In this document: positions 48,201 to 57,961 of the stretch, in pieces
How the letters are laid out: every line of letters starts with the position of its first letter
How positions within the stretch are numbered: position 1 is the stretch's first letter
Origin: Hysterangium stoloniferum
Taxonomy: Eukaryota > Basidiomycota > Agaricomycetes > Hysterangiales > Hysterangiaceae
Direction: 5' to 3'
NCBI GenBank assembly: GCA_015178975.1
Contig: WHVD01000034.1
Coordinates: forward strand, 558,001 to 622,000
DNA: 64,000 nucleotides
Notes under the pieces: model-generated
What the model saw: only the letters and a program-made list of their open reading frames with translations
Told to the model about the DNA's origin: nothing
Database searches by the model: none
Translations under genes and position numbers: made by a program

Positions 48201-49035
48201 TTCCATTCCTTAACAAGCTGGTGAAGACACCAAAACAAGTTAGAAGAGAAGAATGTCCTGCTCTGGATTACTTGTACACTGGGAAGGCTATGTCTGAGTT
48301 GAAGGCTGAATCCACCTACCTTAAAAACCATGTCATATTGTTTTCTGGAAATCTCTCTTCAATACAAATTGCCATGATACATTATTGGCTGCATATGAAC
48401 CTAGACTCTGGTGCAAGGAACAAGGATAAATGGATCCAGCGAGTACCTGCAGCCCATGCGATGACTCTTCTTATCCTGAAACAGTCTTATACCCAATTAT
48501 CCCCTGATGGCCCACCTTTTGAGGATCTTCCCACACATACACAACTATTTCAAGACCTATTGAAGCACTCATGGTATATACAGTATAGCCAGGTACCACT
48601 ATTCCCTGCCATAGATGTTGACAAAGAAGCCATTGGATTACTTGAACATGAAATGTTTGAGACTTCAAAAGCAGCAGGGCCTGCCAGCTTTCAACAATGG
48701 GGATTGGATGCAGGTAATCATCAGAATAAATGGAGTCCATATTTATTCCCTACTCTTGGAATGAATGTGATATTCCTGAACCAGAGGAGACTGAATATCA
48801 GGTATTTTAGTATCAATTTCAAAATATGATATAGATTAATGCTCATACTTTCATGTAGCATGGGCCAGAATTTAGTGAAGGCAGTGAAGCAGACACTCAA
48901 GAGCCCCACATTTTCCCTCTAAATAGACCAAAACCCCAACCAGCTCAGAAGTGCAAAGGAGAGGGACTGTGCAAGGAAGCTGTATTTGAGAAGCAGTCTG
49001 AAAGAATACTCAGAAAATGACCCAGGCTGAATTAT
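45237..49035 (+). pseudogene. 5'-truncated transposon-encoded multidomain protein (USP-like peptidase, PHD finger)
   Basis: A plus-strand gene with several introns, lacking its start. First a transposase-type tail (FPGVKNWIQWW, LPDTTNAEEAMHFRLYSGLG), interrupted by a TGA at 45348. Next a ubiquitin-protease-like module: Cys box QWKENSCWLDTSLELIY (about 45733-45783) and a later HYNLVGKAIYS...AIYEHDGLHHSG (about 46440-46550) resembling the His box. After an Asp/Ser-rich linker comes a PHD-type finger (CHCGHTGDGNEE, then YIHCDECHNWSHIAC and FICDEC), split by a 271-bp insertion, then a Tudor/PWWP-like stretch (HGKYYYPVRLIRLDHD, WHVKWWRHNHYHNVSPTESW) and a C-terminal domain (IQIAMIHYWLHMNLD, KWIQRVPAAHAMTLL). 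Such chimeras accompany basidiomycete DNA transposons. Family name not assigned. Confidence 0.6.
47210..47480. mobile_element. Short insertion splitting the PHD-finger exon
   Basis: 271 bp lying between two GAAGC direct repeats (47205-47209 and 47481-47485). The partial gene copy at 56545-56790 lacks it and reads straight through CHCGHTGDGNEEAAQG, so the segment is an insertion here or a deletion there. No TG...CA ends or inverted repeats are evident; an intron beginning GTAATG at 47197 is an alternative. Confidence 0.5.
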
Positions 49036-49047
49036 AAAGAGACTTAG

Positions 49048-49263
49048 TGTAATCCTGGTGCCCCCAGTCTTACACACGGACCCTTTAGTTTTATGTGATT
49101 ACATAATCACCGTGTTGTACGGTATAAGTAGCCGGGAAGTTTTCAGGACCTTAGATCTTACTGTACGCTGCACTTGCCTGTATCTTGTTCTGCTCTGGAC
49201 AATACACCATGGTCCTGTCAACTTGTGTGACCGCCAGTGATCCCAATTGACGACGGGATTACA
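49048..49263. mobile_element. Small solo LTR (family F)
   Basis: 216 bp, TGTAATCC...GGATTACA, with exact CTTAG duplications at 49043-49047 and 49264-49268. It sits just 3' of the multidomain gene. No other copy in the window. Confidence 0.8.
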
Positions 49264-49431
49264 CTTAGGGTATAAAATGTTTTAATGCAAATAAAAAGGT
49301 TTTCTGTACATAATATTCATTTCTTTTTAAGACATACATACAATATAATATAGAACTTCTAAGACATAATATTTGACATTTTTTTGAGTCTTGGCCCCCT
49401 GACATAGAGCCTCCTTTGCCCCCTTTGCTTA

Positions 49432-49750
49432 GATCTTAACAATATCCTGAAACAGTCCTACATCCAATTATTCCCTGATAGTCTACCTTTTGAGGATCTT
49501 CCTAAACATACACAACTATTTCAAGACCTACTAGAGCACTTGTAGTATATGCAGTATAGCTAGGTACTACCATTCTCTGGCACCACCATAGATGTTGACA
49601 AAGAAGCCATTGGATTACTTGAACATGAAATGTTTCAAACTTCAAAAGCAGCAGGGTCTGCTGGTCTTCAATAATGGAGATTGTATGTAGGTAATCATCA
49701 GAAGAAATAGAGTCCATATTTTTTGTTCCCTGCTCTTGGAATGAAATCCT
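49432..49750 (+). pseudogene. Partial direct copy of the multidomain gene 3' region
   Basis: It matches 48468-48768 (CCTGAAACAGTC... to CTCTTGGAATGAA) with scattered substitutions and stops. It ends exactly at the telomere-type repeat of the 49754 element. Confidence 0.85.
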
Positions 49751-49753
49751 TGA

Positions 49754-49785
49754 CCCTAACCCTAACCCTAACCCCTAACCCCTAA
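49754..49785. repeat. Interstitial telomere-type repeat, left end
   Basis: Three CCCTAA units followed by two CCCCTAA units on the plus strand. Confidence 0.95.
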
Positions 49786-50319
49786 TGTGTTTTATGTACA
49801 TAGTTTTCATTTAAAGAGCATATAACACAATATAGAGCATTTGACATAAAGTATTTGACATTTTCTAGAGCCTCTGTGATCCACAAGTAAAGTTCTTTCA
49901 GTGTCGCGGCAGTTCCTTCCTAATTAGGAAGTGCCGCGACAACTGCGCAAAATTACCCAATTAGGAAGGAACTGCCGCGACATACAGGTTTTTCGTGTAA
50001 ACCTAGAACCCATGTCATTTAAAAGTTATATTTTGTTATTTTTGGACTCTAATAGGTTTATTTGAGACTCAATATTGCTCAAGGAAGGACTAAAATTAAG
50101 GATGTGCCAATTAAGTAGTGCCCAAGATATATTTCACCAGGAAATTGTACACTAGATATGATATTTATCATGTTTTGATGCTCTAATATCAAATATAATT
50201 GTATTTTTGTGAATTTCCGACACAAATTTGAACAAGTATCTACTTGTTTTGAAAAAAAAAAACATGTCGCGGCACTAGCGCGGCAGCGCGACACCCTGCG
50301 CGGCACTTTCCTATAGCCC
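49754..50319. repeat. Left terminal inverted repeat with palindromic TGCCGCGACA motifs
   Basis: It pairs with 55722-56228 in inverse orientation. At 49901-49985 two palindromic units built on CAGTTCCTTCC-TAATTAGGAA flanked by GTCGCGGCA/TGCCGCGAC occur. At the inner end (50263-50308) three further GCGGCAC-type words occur before CTATAGCCC. Confidence 0.9.
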
Positions 50320-50462
50320 GTGTTCATGTATCTACTCATTCGTTTGCCTAATCTTACTACAAGATATACGCACAAACGGAATTTATACACTGCTCTAATA
50401 GTTCATTCGGAGCTTCTATATTTTATTTTAACATTTTCACCGTTCGATACCTGGTTCTTTCC

Positions 50463-50545
50463 GTGTCATGCAGTTCCTTCCTAATTAGGAACTGCCGCAC
50501 AAAATTACCCCAATTAGGAACGAACTGCCGCGACATACAAGTGGA
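50463..50545. repeat. Internal copy of the palindromic subterminal unit
   Basis: It repeats the CAGTTCCTTCCTAATTAGGAA...TGCCGCGACATAC pattern of 49901-49985, with a GTCATG in place of GTCGCG on the left arm. It lies between the left inverted repeat and the cargo gene. Confidence 0.8.
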
Positions 50546-50780
50546 AGATGAAATTTTGTGTTCCCGCTTAAAACCATCACACCGTCACCAACCACACCAA
50601 CCACACCGCCTCCGCAAGCCCAGCTTAACATTTAAAGTTTACCGCATGATAGACAATTATCGAGGAATACGTTTGATTTACATCTGCGAGGTATCTACTA
50701 AGTTGTGTTGGGATTGGCAAAGCAAGACCGAAAAAACTCACTAATACCCACTGGTGACTGTGTACGTTGTCAGATGGAAC

Positions 50781-50838
50781 CCTGTGATCAACTTCTAAAG
50801 AACAGAAGACCTGTGATCAACTTCTAAAGAACAGAAGA
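50781..50838. repeat. Exact 29-bp tandem duplication upstream of the cargo gene
   Basis: Two adjacent identical units opening CCTGTGATCAACTTC, at 50781-50809 and 50810-50838. Confidence 0.9.
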
Positions 50839-50996
50839 TGTTACCCCGTCCCTATCAACCGCAGTAATGATGACAATTGTTTTATTTTTATCATCGCATC
50901 AACAAGCACTCCTCCTGGATCTATATAACTTCCCAACCCCACCTAACCTGTCTTGTGGTATCATATCATCTCGTGAAATCTCCTACAGGTGGCACT

Positions 50997-53900
50997 ATGT
51001 TCGATATCAAAAGGATTACCAAATTAAAGAGGGTCACGGAGACAACGTCTCAACAAGACCTGATGAAAATAGCGGCTGAAGATCGGCTTGTGAGCATTAT
51101 TACGATTAAAAGGTGTGGTTTAGTACAGCTGATTTCGTCATGCGTAGAGGTACTGCAAACGTGTAATAGATGCCTTGGGCTTCATTGGCGACATGCATCC
51201 GTTCGTTAAACGTGAGTATACCGTTTATCAAACCGGTGTGACGTAAGTTCTTGATTCGTATGACATTTATAGCTGTTTTCGTCTGCCTCCAAGTCATCTT
51301 GGACCAAGAAATACAAAGACAAGAAAACGACAAACGGGCCAGTCTCGTTTTACTCAAACAAGTGGAGATGTGTCGTGCACTATCGAAGTAGGCTGTTATT
51401 ATCCCCTGCTGCTTATCCTCCGTTGTTGATTCAAAGCTAGATTGGCAAAAATTCCTCCTGATGAACTGAGTGATGGGAGAAGTAGCCTTAAAGGTTGATT
51501 CCCCAAAAACCGGGTTGCTGATATCGACTAATCCAATGCATTCAGAAATCATACCGCAAATTTGGGATGATATACATGAGTGCGGGAACGTAATAGATGC
51601 TTTCTCGAATCAAAAATCTTTTGGTAAAATGTTTAAACTTCTCGAATTTTCAGGACCTATCTCATTTTTATCGGCTTATACAGCGAGATTCTTTCATGCT
51701 CCCCAATGGAAGGTCCGAGTTCACATTAGCATTACTTGATAATTATAAATTTGGCTGATGCGCTCCTATTTATTCCTGAAGGAGAAGCTGGTGGATTATG
51801 CTAATAAATTTGAAGACTGGAGGAAGATGATACAGTTGGACTTACAAGGTTATGTTGCGGCAAGTTTTTTTCCTTTCTTGTAGATGCCCATCTTAACAAA
51901 CCTAACAGATCACTGTGGCGACATGGAATGTGGACATGAAGAATATTCTTGAGTGTCTCAAGCAACAAACAGATCAGGAAGCACGGATTGCTTTGGAAGT
52001 TGACAAATTGGGTGGCATGGACAAATTGAAGAACGACAAAAATAAGCTGGCCAAGTTGAACAAGATTGTGGGGGGTATAGAGTCGCCCGAAGGAACAAAA
52101 GGAAGACAAGGAATGGCACCTGACTCAATTGTCATGGAAATCCGAACAACGGTGGACACTTTGATCGACCGAAACCGGGAACGTTTTGAAGCTAGACTCC
52201 AGATGGCAACAGGACAACTGGAAAGAAGCATCGAGAAGGCAGAACATAATATTATAGCGGCCATCGGTGAAGGACCATGGACCAGAATCAGGAATGGAGT
52301 GTGTTATCTTTTCACCTCTTTTACCATAACTACATTCACGTGCATTTCTCGCGCTAGGACATTAAACAAGTGTGGCGAGGCATGGTAAGGATATCATTCC
52401 AGTAGCATTCTTCCGAACTCTGATGATCCAGTTATAGAAAGCACCCTCGAGCGTCAAAGCTCGACATCTCATACTATCATTGCACGAGTTAAATGTTTTT
52501 CTAACGATATATATGAAATATCTGACACTATTACCACCTCATGATAAACAGTTATTATACCGACCTACTTGCGGAGGGACTCTCTCACAATGTACCCGCC
52601 CCAGAAGATAACCCTCCTACCTCTCCAGATCAAACCCAGGTAGAGGCAAATATGAATTTGGATGGTTTAACAACGTCATTGTCCATCGTGGAAGATACGT
52701 GGTGTCTAGAGTATATCTCTATTGGGAATGTCCCGGCAATCGAAGAAGGTAATATAACCATGTTCATACCACTTAGGATTTCATTGATCCATTCAATGTT
52801 ATTTTCCTAGCTATCGACGATGACGTATCAGGCTTCATCAAGGTCAATGAAGTCAACGAGTTCCATTCGCAGAAACCAGACGGATTTTCAACACTTCGTT
52901 GGGTTACGTTTTGGGCGGCAGGTATGAATAATATATCGTTCACTTATATAGTCGAAAAGCGTCATATTGTCACATCAGGTTGGGGCATTGAAGCCACAAT
53001 TTACCACAATCGCATCGAGAAATTGGTGGAGAAGTTATTGGGGATTGTGGTATTGCCTGAAAATACCCAATTATACGCCGAGTATAAAGATGAGCTTTAC
53101 TGGGTTACGTGGCTACTTCGGTCACACCGTGATGAAACAACAGAGAATGAAGAACTATATAAATTGATCCAAGAACACATGAAAGTTCAGGAGAATGCCA
53201 TAACTACCACACTGGAAATCGCAAAATGGGATATGGATATTGTAGGGTCCAACGTGGATTTCATGTCGGGAAGAATCGAGAAGGTATTTCTAACGGCACT
53301 TGAAGAAAGATAGGATTGATAAAAACATTTTCTAGTTTCTTTACCCCTTGTTGTACCTCATACTCAGGCGACATTACCAGGTTTTCACATTAGCATCAAA
53401 GTTTACACTCCATTCTAAGGAGTTTCAATCTGCTTCTAAATCAATACAAATCATATTATCACTGTTCAAAAAGCGTACCTTGGCCCTTGCAGGTGAGTCC
53501 TCAAGTGCCTCTAAGTTCCCTTTCGCAGATTATAACACCACCCCTTTAGAATCATTCAATCACCGGACCACTTCCGTGAAGGAGCTTTTTGAACGCTTCG
53601 CAGGTGGTCTCGTATGTCCTTTTCTCATATACTTCACCGCTCGTCGAACTAACGAGAATATGTAACGTTCTGTCAGTTTGCCAACTGGTTTGTTTACAAC
53701 ACAGATACTTCGACTCCCACAGAGCTGGATGTCGACGGTAATAATGCACCTTTCATAATCCAAGTTGACCCAGAAAGCAGAATGGGATATGTTCAAGAGC
53801 AAGAAATTCCTGAAGCTGAGGTCGAGAGCCTCCTTTACGGGGTAGTTCTTATGAAGGTCTTCGACAATTCAGGGAGGCACCGGCGTTTCATAAATAAATT

Positions 53901-54914
53901 AAAACCATATATCCTTGCAGAATATTATGATGAAAGTGATGACGACGATGAAAGTGAGGGTGGCGATGGATATAATTCTGGGGCTGGCAGTGAGGGTGGC
54001 GATGGATATCATTCTGAGGCTGGCAGTGAGGGTGGCGACGATCAGGTTGAAGAGCTTGCTGATGCTATCGGAAACGAGGATGAAGTCGACCTCTGCACAG
54101 AGATCGCCCGCCATGAGCTTATTAGATCGGGACTTCAGTGAGTCAATCCGTTCGGTATCATTATTTTACTGTCTCATCTGCCTTGCGAAAGTCTTTTTGT
54201 TTGTGACGGATGTGAGGACGACCCCATCGAAGGAGTCCATTTTCAGTGTCTCGGTTGCGAGCTTGATGGTCACCAGGCAGGTTGGCTCAATTTGTCCTTC
54301 TTTCGTTCCATTGCACCATCCTCACAGAATTTCTGTAGACTTGAATTTTTGCCAAGATTGTGTGGTCAAGCCGGAGATAAAGGATCATAGCTATCACCGG
54401 TCGTGGCACCCAGCCATAAGGTTCCCATTTCCTGTGGGCGATATTCTGCTCTGGCGTGCTCGGACCGAGGCAATGAAGTTCCTCAAGGATAAAAATACGC
54501 TTGGGTATTCCAATGATTTCAAATGCCGAGGACCTTGTGGAATAGCTCATAAAGACACCGTACATTTCAAATGTATCAAGTGCAAAGGCTAGTGTTGCAA
54601 TATCCGCTCTAATCTTGCTCTCATTCTAAGATTGGGATGCAGATTACTCATTATGCAGTGCTTGCATAACTGATGAGGAAGATGAAACCCATGGCCACCG
54701 CGCCGATCATCTCTTCCTGCGACTCAGCGGGGAGCCGTTGGCGTTACAATCGGCGATGACTGCCACCGAAACTACTTTGCAACAACGTATAGAGAAGATT
54801 GAAGAAACTCTTGTCGAACATGGAAACTTACTGCGGGATATATTTGACCGCTTGAGGGCCCCCTACTCGAGGACTGATGGACCAGTGCACCCCTGGCGAG
54901 GTTACGGACCTTGA
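50997..54914 (+). CDS. Large EF-hand and ZZ-type zinc-finger protein (cargo gene)
   Basis: A many-intron gene of a type I recall as expanded in Agaricomycetes. Spliced exons give an N-terminal helical domain (MFDIKRITKLKR, YCKRVIDALGFIGDMHPFVK, AVFVCLQVILDQEIQ, DIHECGNVIDAFSNQKSFGK), a charged coiled-coil (MKNILECLKQQTDQEARIAL), then an EF-hand loop DDDVSGFIKVNE with all calcium-ligand positions (about 52815-52850). A long linker with Gly/Asp/Glu repeats (about 53940-54040) precedes two ZZ fingers: CDGCEDDPIEGVHFQCLGC...CQDC...H...H (about 54200-54420) and CRGPCG...FKCIKC...CSAC...H...H (about 54530-54710). The C-terminus is a coiled coil (RIEKIEETLVEHGNLL), stop at 54912-54914. Exon edges are approximate and the start is the first ATG in frame with exon 1. 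Function unknown; calcium-sensitive binding is inferred. Confidence 0.7.
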
Positions 54915-55721
54915 ACAGTTAGCACCCGTTTCCTTAGATAATTAGGACAGGCGCACGTAGAATCATCGTTTTACTTATCGTCGTTATCGTGTACAATCGT
55001 CTTAGTTCGTTGACGAACACACTCGAGTCCTATCAACCTCGGATTGACCTAGTGAGGCTGGGATTGACGACAGCCCCCACTTAGTGCTTGAAGGTTAAGA
55101 ACGATGGGGTTGATTGCACCTTGTAAAGTTTGAAGTTAGTTCCAGAGGTCTCACGTTGGACATCTGTACCTAATCCACCTTGGTCTTTCTTCGTTGCATG
55201 CAATCTACGCGTAAACGAGGTATATCTTATTGCAAAATCCAAATGCAGCCCGGTGCGAATATGCTTTCTAAACGAGAACTGTGCCTTTTTTCCCGAACAA
55301 CTTAAGAGAAATCGGGATATAAAGTCGCCTATAAAGTCAGTTACACCCCTTTATTTTCAAATGTTATTTAAATTATCTTTGTAGAGAAATGACGACGCTG
55401 GGAATCCCGCCTTGCGATGTTTGCAAGGCGGCCAATATCAAAATCCATAGCGGTCAGCATAAACGTGTCACCACCGGAAGGAGTCACTCAGTTCACAAGT
55501 TCGAGACAACTGAACAGATGAGTTTTCACTCGGTTAAGCAATTGGTTGGTACTACTGAAAGACGTATTGTAAGTGGATCTGGACCTGTACATATGCGCTT
55601 ATTGAATTATTAAAGAAACGAGGGGTTTCTTCTGGCGATCGCGGGGGATGGGGACAAGGAGGTAGTACAACTTTTGTTACTGGCACTTACATTTCAAACT
55701 ACCAAGTTCCGAGTACCTAAG
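54915..55721. other. Region between cargo gene and right inverted repeat
   Basis: No firm gene. A small frame at 55389-55613 contains PCDVC and SGSGPVHMRLLNY but matches nothing recognisable and has no partner in the left half of the element. Confidence 0.5.
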
Positions 55722-56228
55722 GGGCTATAGGAAAGTGCCGCGCAAGTGCCGCGACATGTTTCTTTTTTCAAAATCCGTAGATACTTCATCAATTTTGTAT
55801 TGAAAATTACGAAAATAAAATAAAATTTGACATTATATCATCAAAACATGAGAACTGTTACATCTAGTGTACATTTTCCTGGTGAAATATACCTTGTGCA
55901 CCGCTTTAATTGGCACATACTTAGTTTTAGCCCTTCCTTGAGTGGTATTAATTCTTAAATAAACTTATTAAAGTCTTAAATAATAAAATGTAACTTCTAA
56001 ATAACATGGGTTCTAGGTTTACACGAAAAACTTGCATATCGTGGCACTTCCTAATTAGGAAGGTAACTGCCGTGACACTGAAACAACTGCACTTGTGGAT
56101 GAGAGAGGCTCTAAAAAATGTCGAATACTATGTGTGAAATTCTCTATATTGTGTTATATGCTCTTAAAAGTGAATATTATATACAAAAAACTTTGTTATG
56201 ATGGGTTAGGGTTAGGGTTAGGGTTAGG
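55722..56228. repeat. Right terminal inverted repeat
   Basis: Reverse partner of 49754-50319. It contains GTGCCGCGCAAGTGCCGCGAC at its inner end (from 55735) and a decayed palindrome at about 56038-56078, then four GGGTTA units at 56203-56228. Confidence 0.9.
56203..56228. repeat. Interstitial telomere-type repeat, right end
   Basis: Four GGGTTA units plus GG on the plus strand, opposite in sense to the repeat at 49754. Confidence 0.95.
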
Positions 56229-56235
56229 ATTTTCC

Positions 56236-56545
56236 ATACCTCTGTCTTTTCATAATTCACCCTTGGTCATTTTCTGAGTATTCTTTTAGGCTGCCTCTGA
56301 AACATAGCTTCCTCACCCATTCACTCTGCTTTGTACTTCTGAGCTAATCAGAATTTTGGTCTATTTAGAGCCAAATGTGAGATTTTTGAGTGTTTGGTTC
56401 ACTGCATTCACTAAACCCATATTACATGAAAGTATGAGCATCAGATTTTAAAATTGATAGTGAAATACCTGATATTCAGTCTCTTCTGGTTCAGGAATAT
56501 CACATTCATTCCAAAAGTAAGGAATAAAAGAATATAGACTCCACT
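56236..56545 (-). pseudogene. Inverted partial copy of the multidomain gene 3' end
   Basis: Its reverse complement matches about 48735-49035 (GGAGTC-ATATT, CTTTTGGAATGAATGTGATATT, GAATACTCAGAAAATGAC). It starts a few bases outside the telomere-type repeat. Confidence 0.85.
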
Positions 56546-56800
56546 ATTTCCAATTTCATGTCACTGTGGACACACTGGTGATGGCAATGAGGAGGCAGCT
56601 CAGGGTTTACCAATGACTACATTCACTATGATCAATATCATAATTGGTCGATATTGGTTGTCAACATGAAGGAAGGGTTAGTAACCTTGGAAATAATCCA
56701 TTCATTTGTGATGAATGTGATATGATTCAGATTCAACTGCCATTGTGACTTCAATCAGAACTGTATGTGAACTTGTTTTGATATTTGGATAACCTCTTAC
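56545..56800 (+). pseudogene. Direct partial copy of the multidomain gene PHD region
   Basis: It matches 47158-47209 joined directly to 47481-47700 (TGTCACTGTGGACACACTGG, CTCAGGGTTTACCAATGAC, GGAAATAATCCATTCATTTG). It lacks the 271-bp insertion present in the longer gene and carries frame-breaking changes. Confidence 0.85.
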
Positions 56801-56959
56801 ATATTAAAAATATACATGTAGAAATAGTATTTGCAATCCAATCTGAATATGGTATTACATCACACAGCATTTAAACTTACTTCTCTCTACAGAAAAACCA
56901 CCATTCCCTGTCTATTTTGTGGTATTGGTTTTTGCTGTGTGGACAGTGTGTGGAGGGGT

Positions 56960-57799
56960 TGTCAAGATCTACATAAGCAAGGGAGGCAAAAAGGGATGAT
57001 TTTGGAGGTCCGAAATTAGTGAATGTAATTAGGAGGTCCAAAAATAGGGAATTGTACTAATTGGGAGGTCTGATTCTGTAAGGCAAAGTGGAGCTAGGCT
57101 TCAATGTACATATGTATTGGACCCTTGCATGAACTGTTAGGGTGATCCAGTATTTCAAACAGAGCAGATAGTACAATAATAGCTAAGACAACACTTAGCT
57201 CAATTGACTGGAGGGCCAAATATACTAAGAGTTGTAGAGTGAAGAGTATTAAGAGGAATGTAAGAGGTCTTAAACAAAAGGGGGGTAATCTAGCTTGAGT
57301 TTTAAACTAAAGGACTCTAGCATACATGGTAGGAACTTTTATACTAATGTATAATGGAGAGTCAGAGGTCTAATTAAGGAAGCAGAAGTAGTGATGGGTC
57401 AAAAAGAAGTAGGGGGAGGAATGGGATCCAAAAGAGACTAAATACAACATAGGAAAGTATTCTGAAAAGGTGTGAGGTGGAAAATAATGTTTACATGTAG
57501 AATGTATGAAGGGAGAGCATCAGAATGGAGATGAAACAGAATGCCTAAAGGGGTATTTTACAATGAAACAGGTTTTGGGATGTGGTACCATGTTCCAGGG
57601 GCTCTGATGTTGGGGTGCCAGAGGGTTACAAGGGTACAATCAAGTTGCAGGGTCTGTAAGATGGGGACAATGACATAAACCAAGTGTTGGGGTCCCAAGG
57701 TGGTGGCTCTGGATCCTGAGGCACTGATGACAGGGACCCCAGAAAGGTTATCAAGGTAAGACCAAGTTGTGGGGGCCTAAAAGGGTGAGGATCCTAACA
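56960..57799 (-). mobile_element. Solo LTR in reverse orientation (family C)
   Basis: 840 bp, TGTCAAGATCT...GATCCTAACA, flanked by exact GGGGT duplications (56955-56959 and 57800-57804). Its reverse complement is similar to 58819-59569, for example TCCAGTATTTCAAACAGAG and CAAGTTGTGGGGGCC. Confidence 0.82.
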
Positions 57800-57961
57800 G
57801 GGGTGGTAGATAGGAGGTAAGAAGAGGTGTGGAATTCATAAGTGAATTTATGTTCATGTATCCATAAAAATTGGGACCCCACTCAGTTACTAGCATGAGG
57901 TGGTAAAGTAAACTGATCTGAGGTAATGGTTGTGAAATAAATGTTGGATATCTGAATTCAG

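Larger units (their letters stand above)
49754..56228. mobile_element. Telomere-capped 6.5-kb element with long terminal inverted repeats and a gene cargo
   Basis: The left end is CCCTAA-type repeat, the right end TTAGGG-type repeat, in the orientation of the two ends of a linear chromosome. Just inside are imperfect inverted repeats, 49754-50319 and 55722-56228. Alignable blocks include GAGCATATAACACAATATAG, AGAGCCTCT, CGTGTAAACCTAGAACCCAT, TATTTCACCAGGAAA and GCGCGGCACTTTCCTATAG. The interior holds a single large host-type gene (50997-54914) and no recognisable transposase, integrase or polymerase. Flanks are rearranged pieces of the neighbouring transposon gene, so no target-site duplication could be assigned. 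Either a transposon whose ends mimic telomeres or an integrated linear replicon. Confidence 0.75.

Noticed and set aside
55389..55613. Possible small gene (PCDVC...) near the right inverted repeat
   Set aside because: No homology recognised and no conserved splice or start context; kept only as a note on the intergenic region.
49754..56228. Ancient telomere-telomere (chromosome end) fusion
   Set aside because: A fusion gives TTAGGG facing CCCTAA at one junction. Here CCCTAA is on the left and TTAGGG on the right of a 6.5-kb segment, the opposite polarity, with matching inverted repeats inside.
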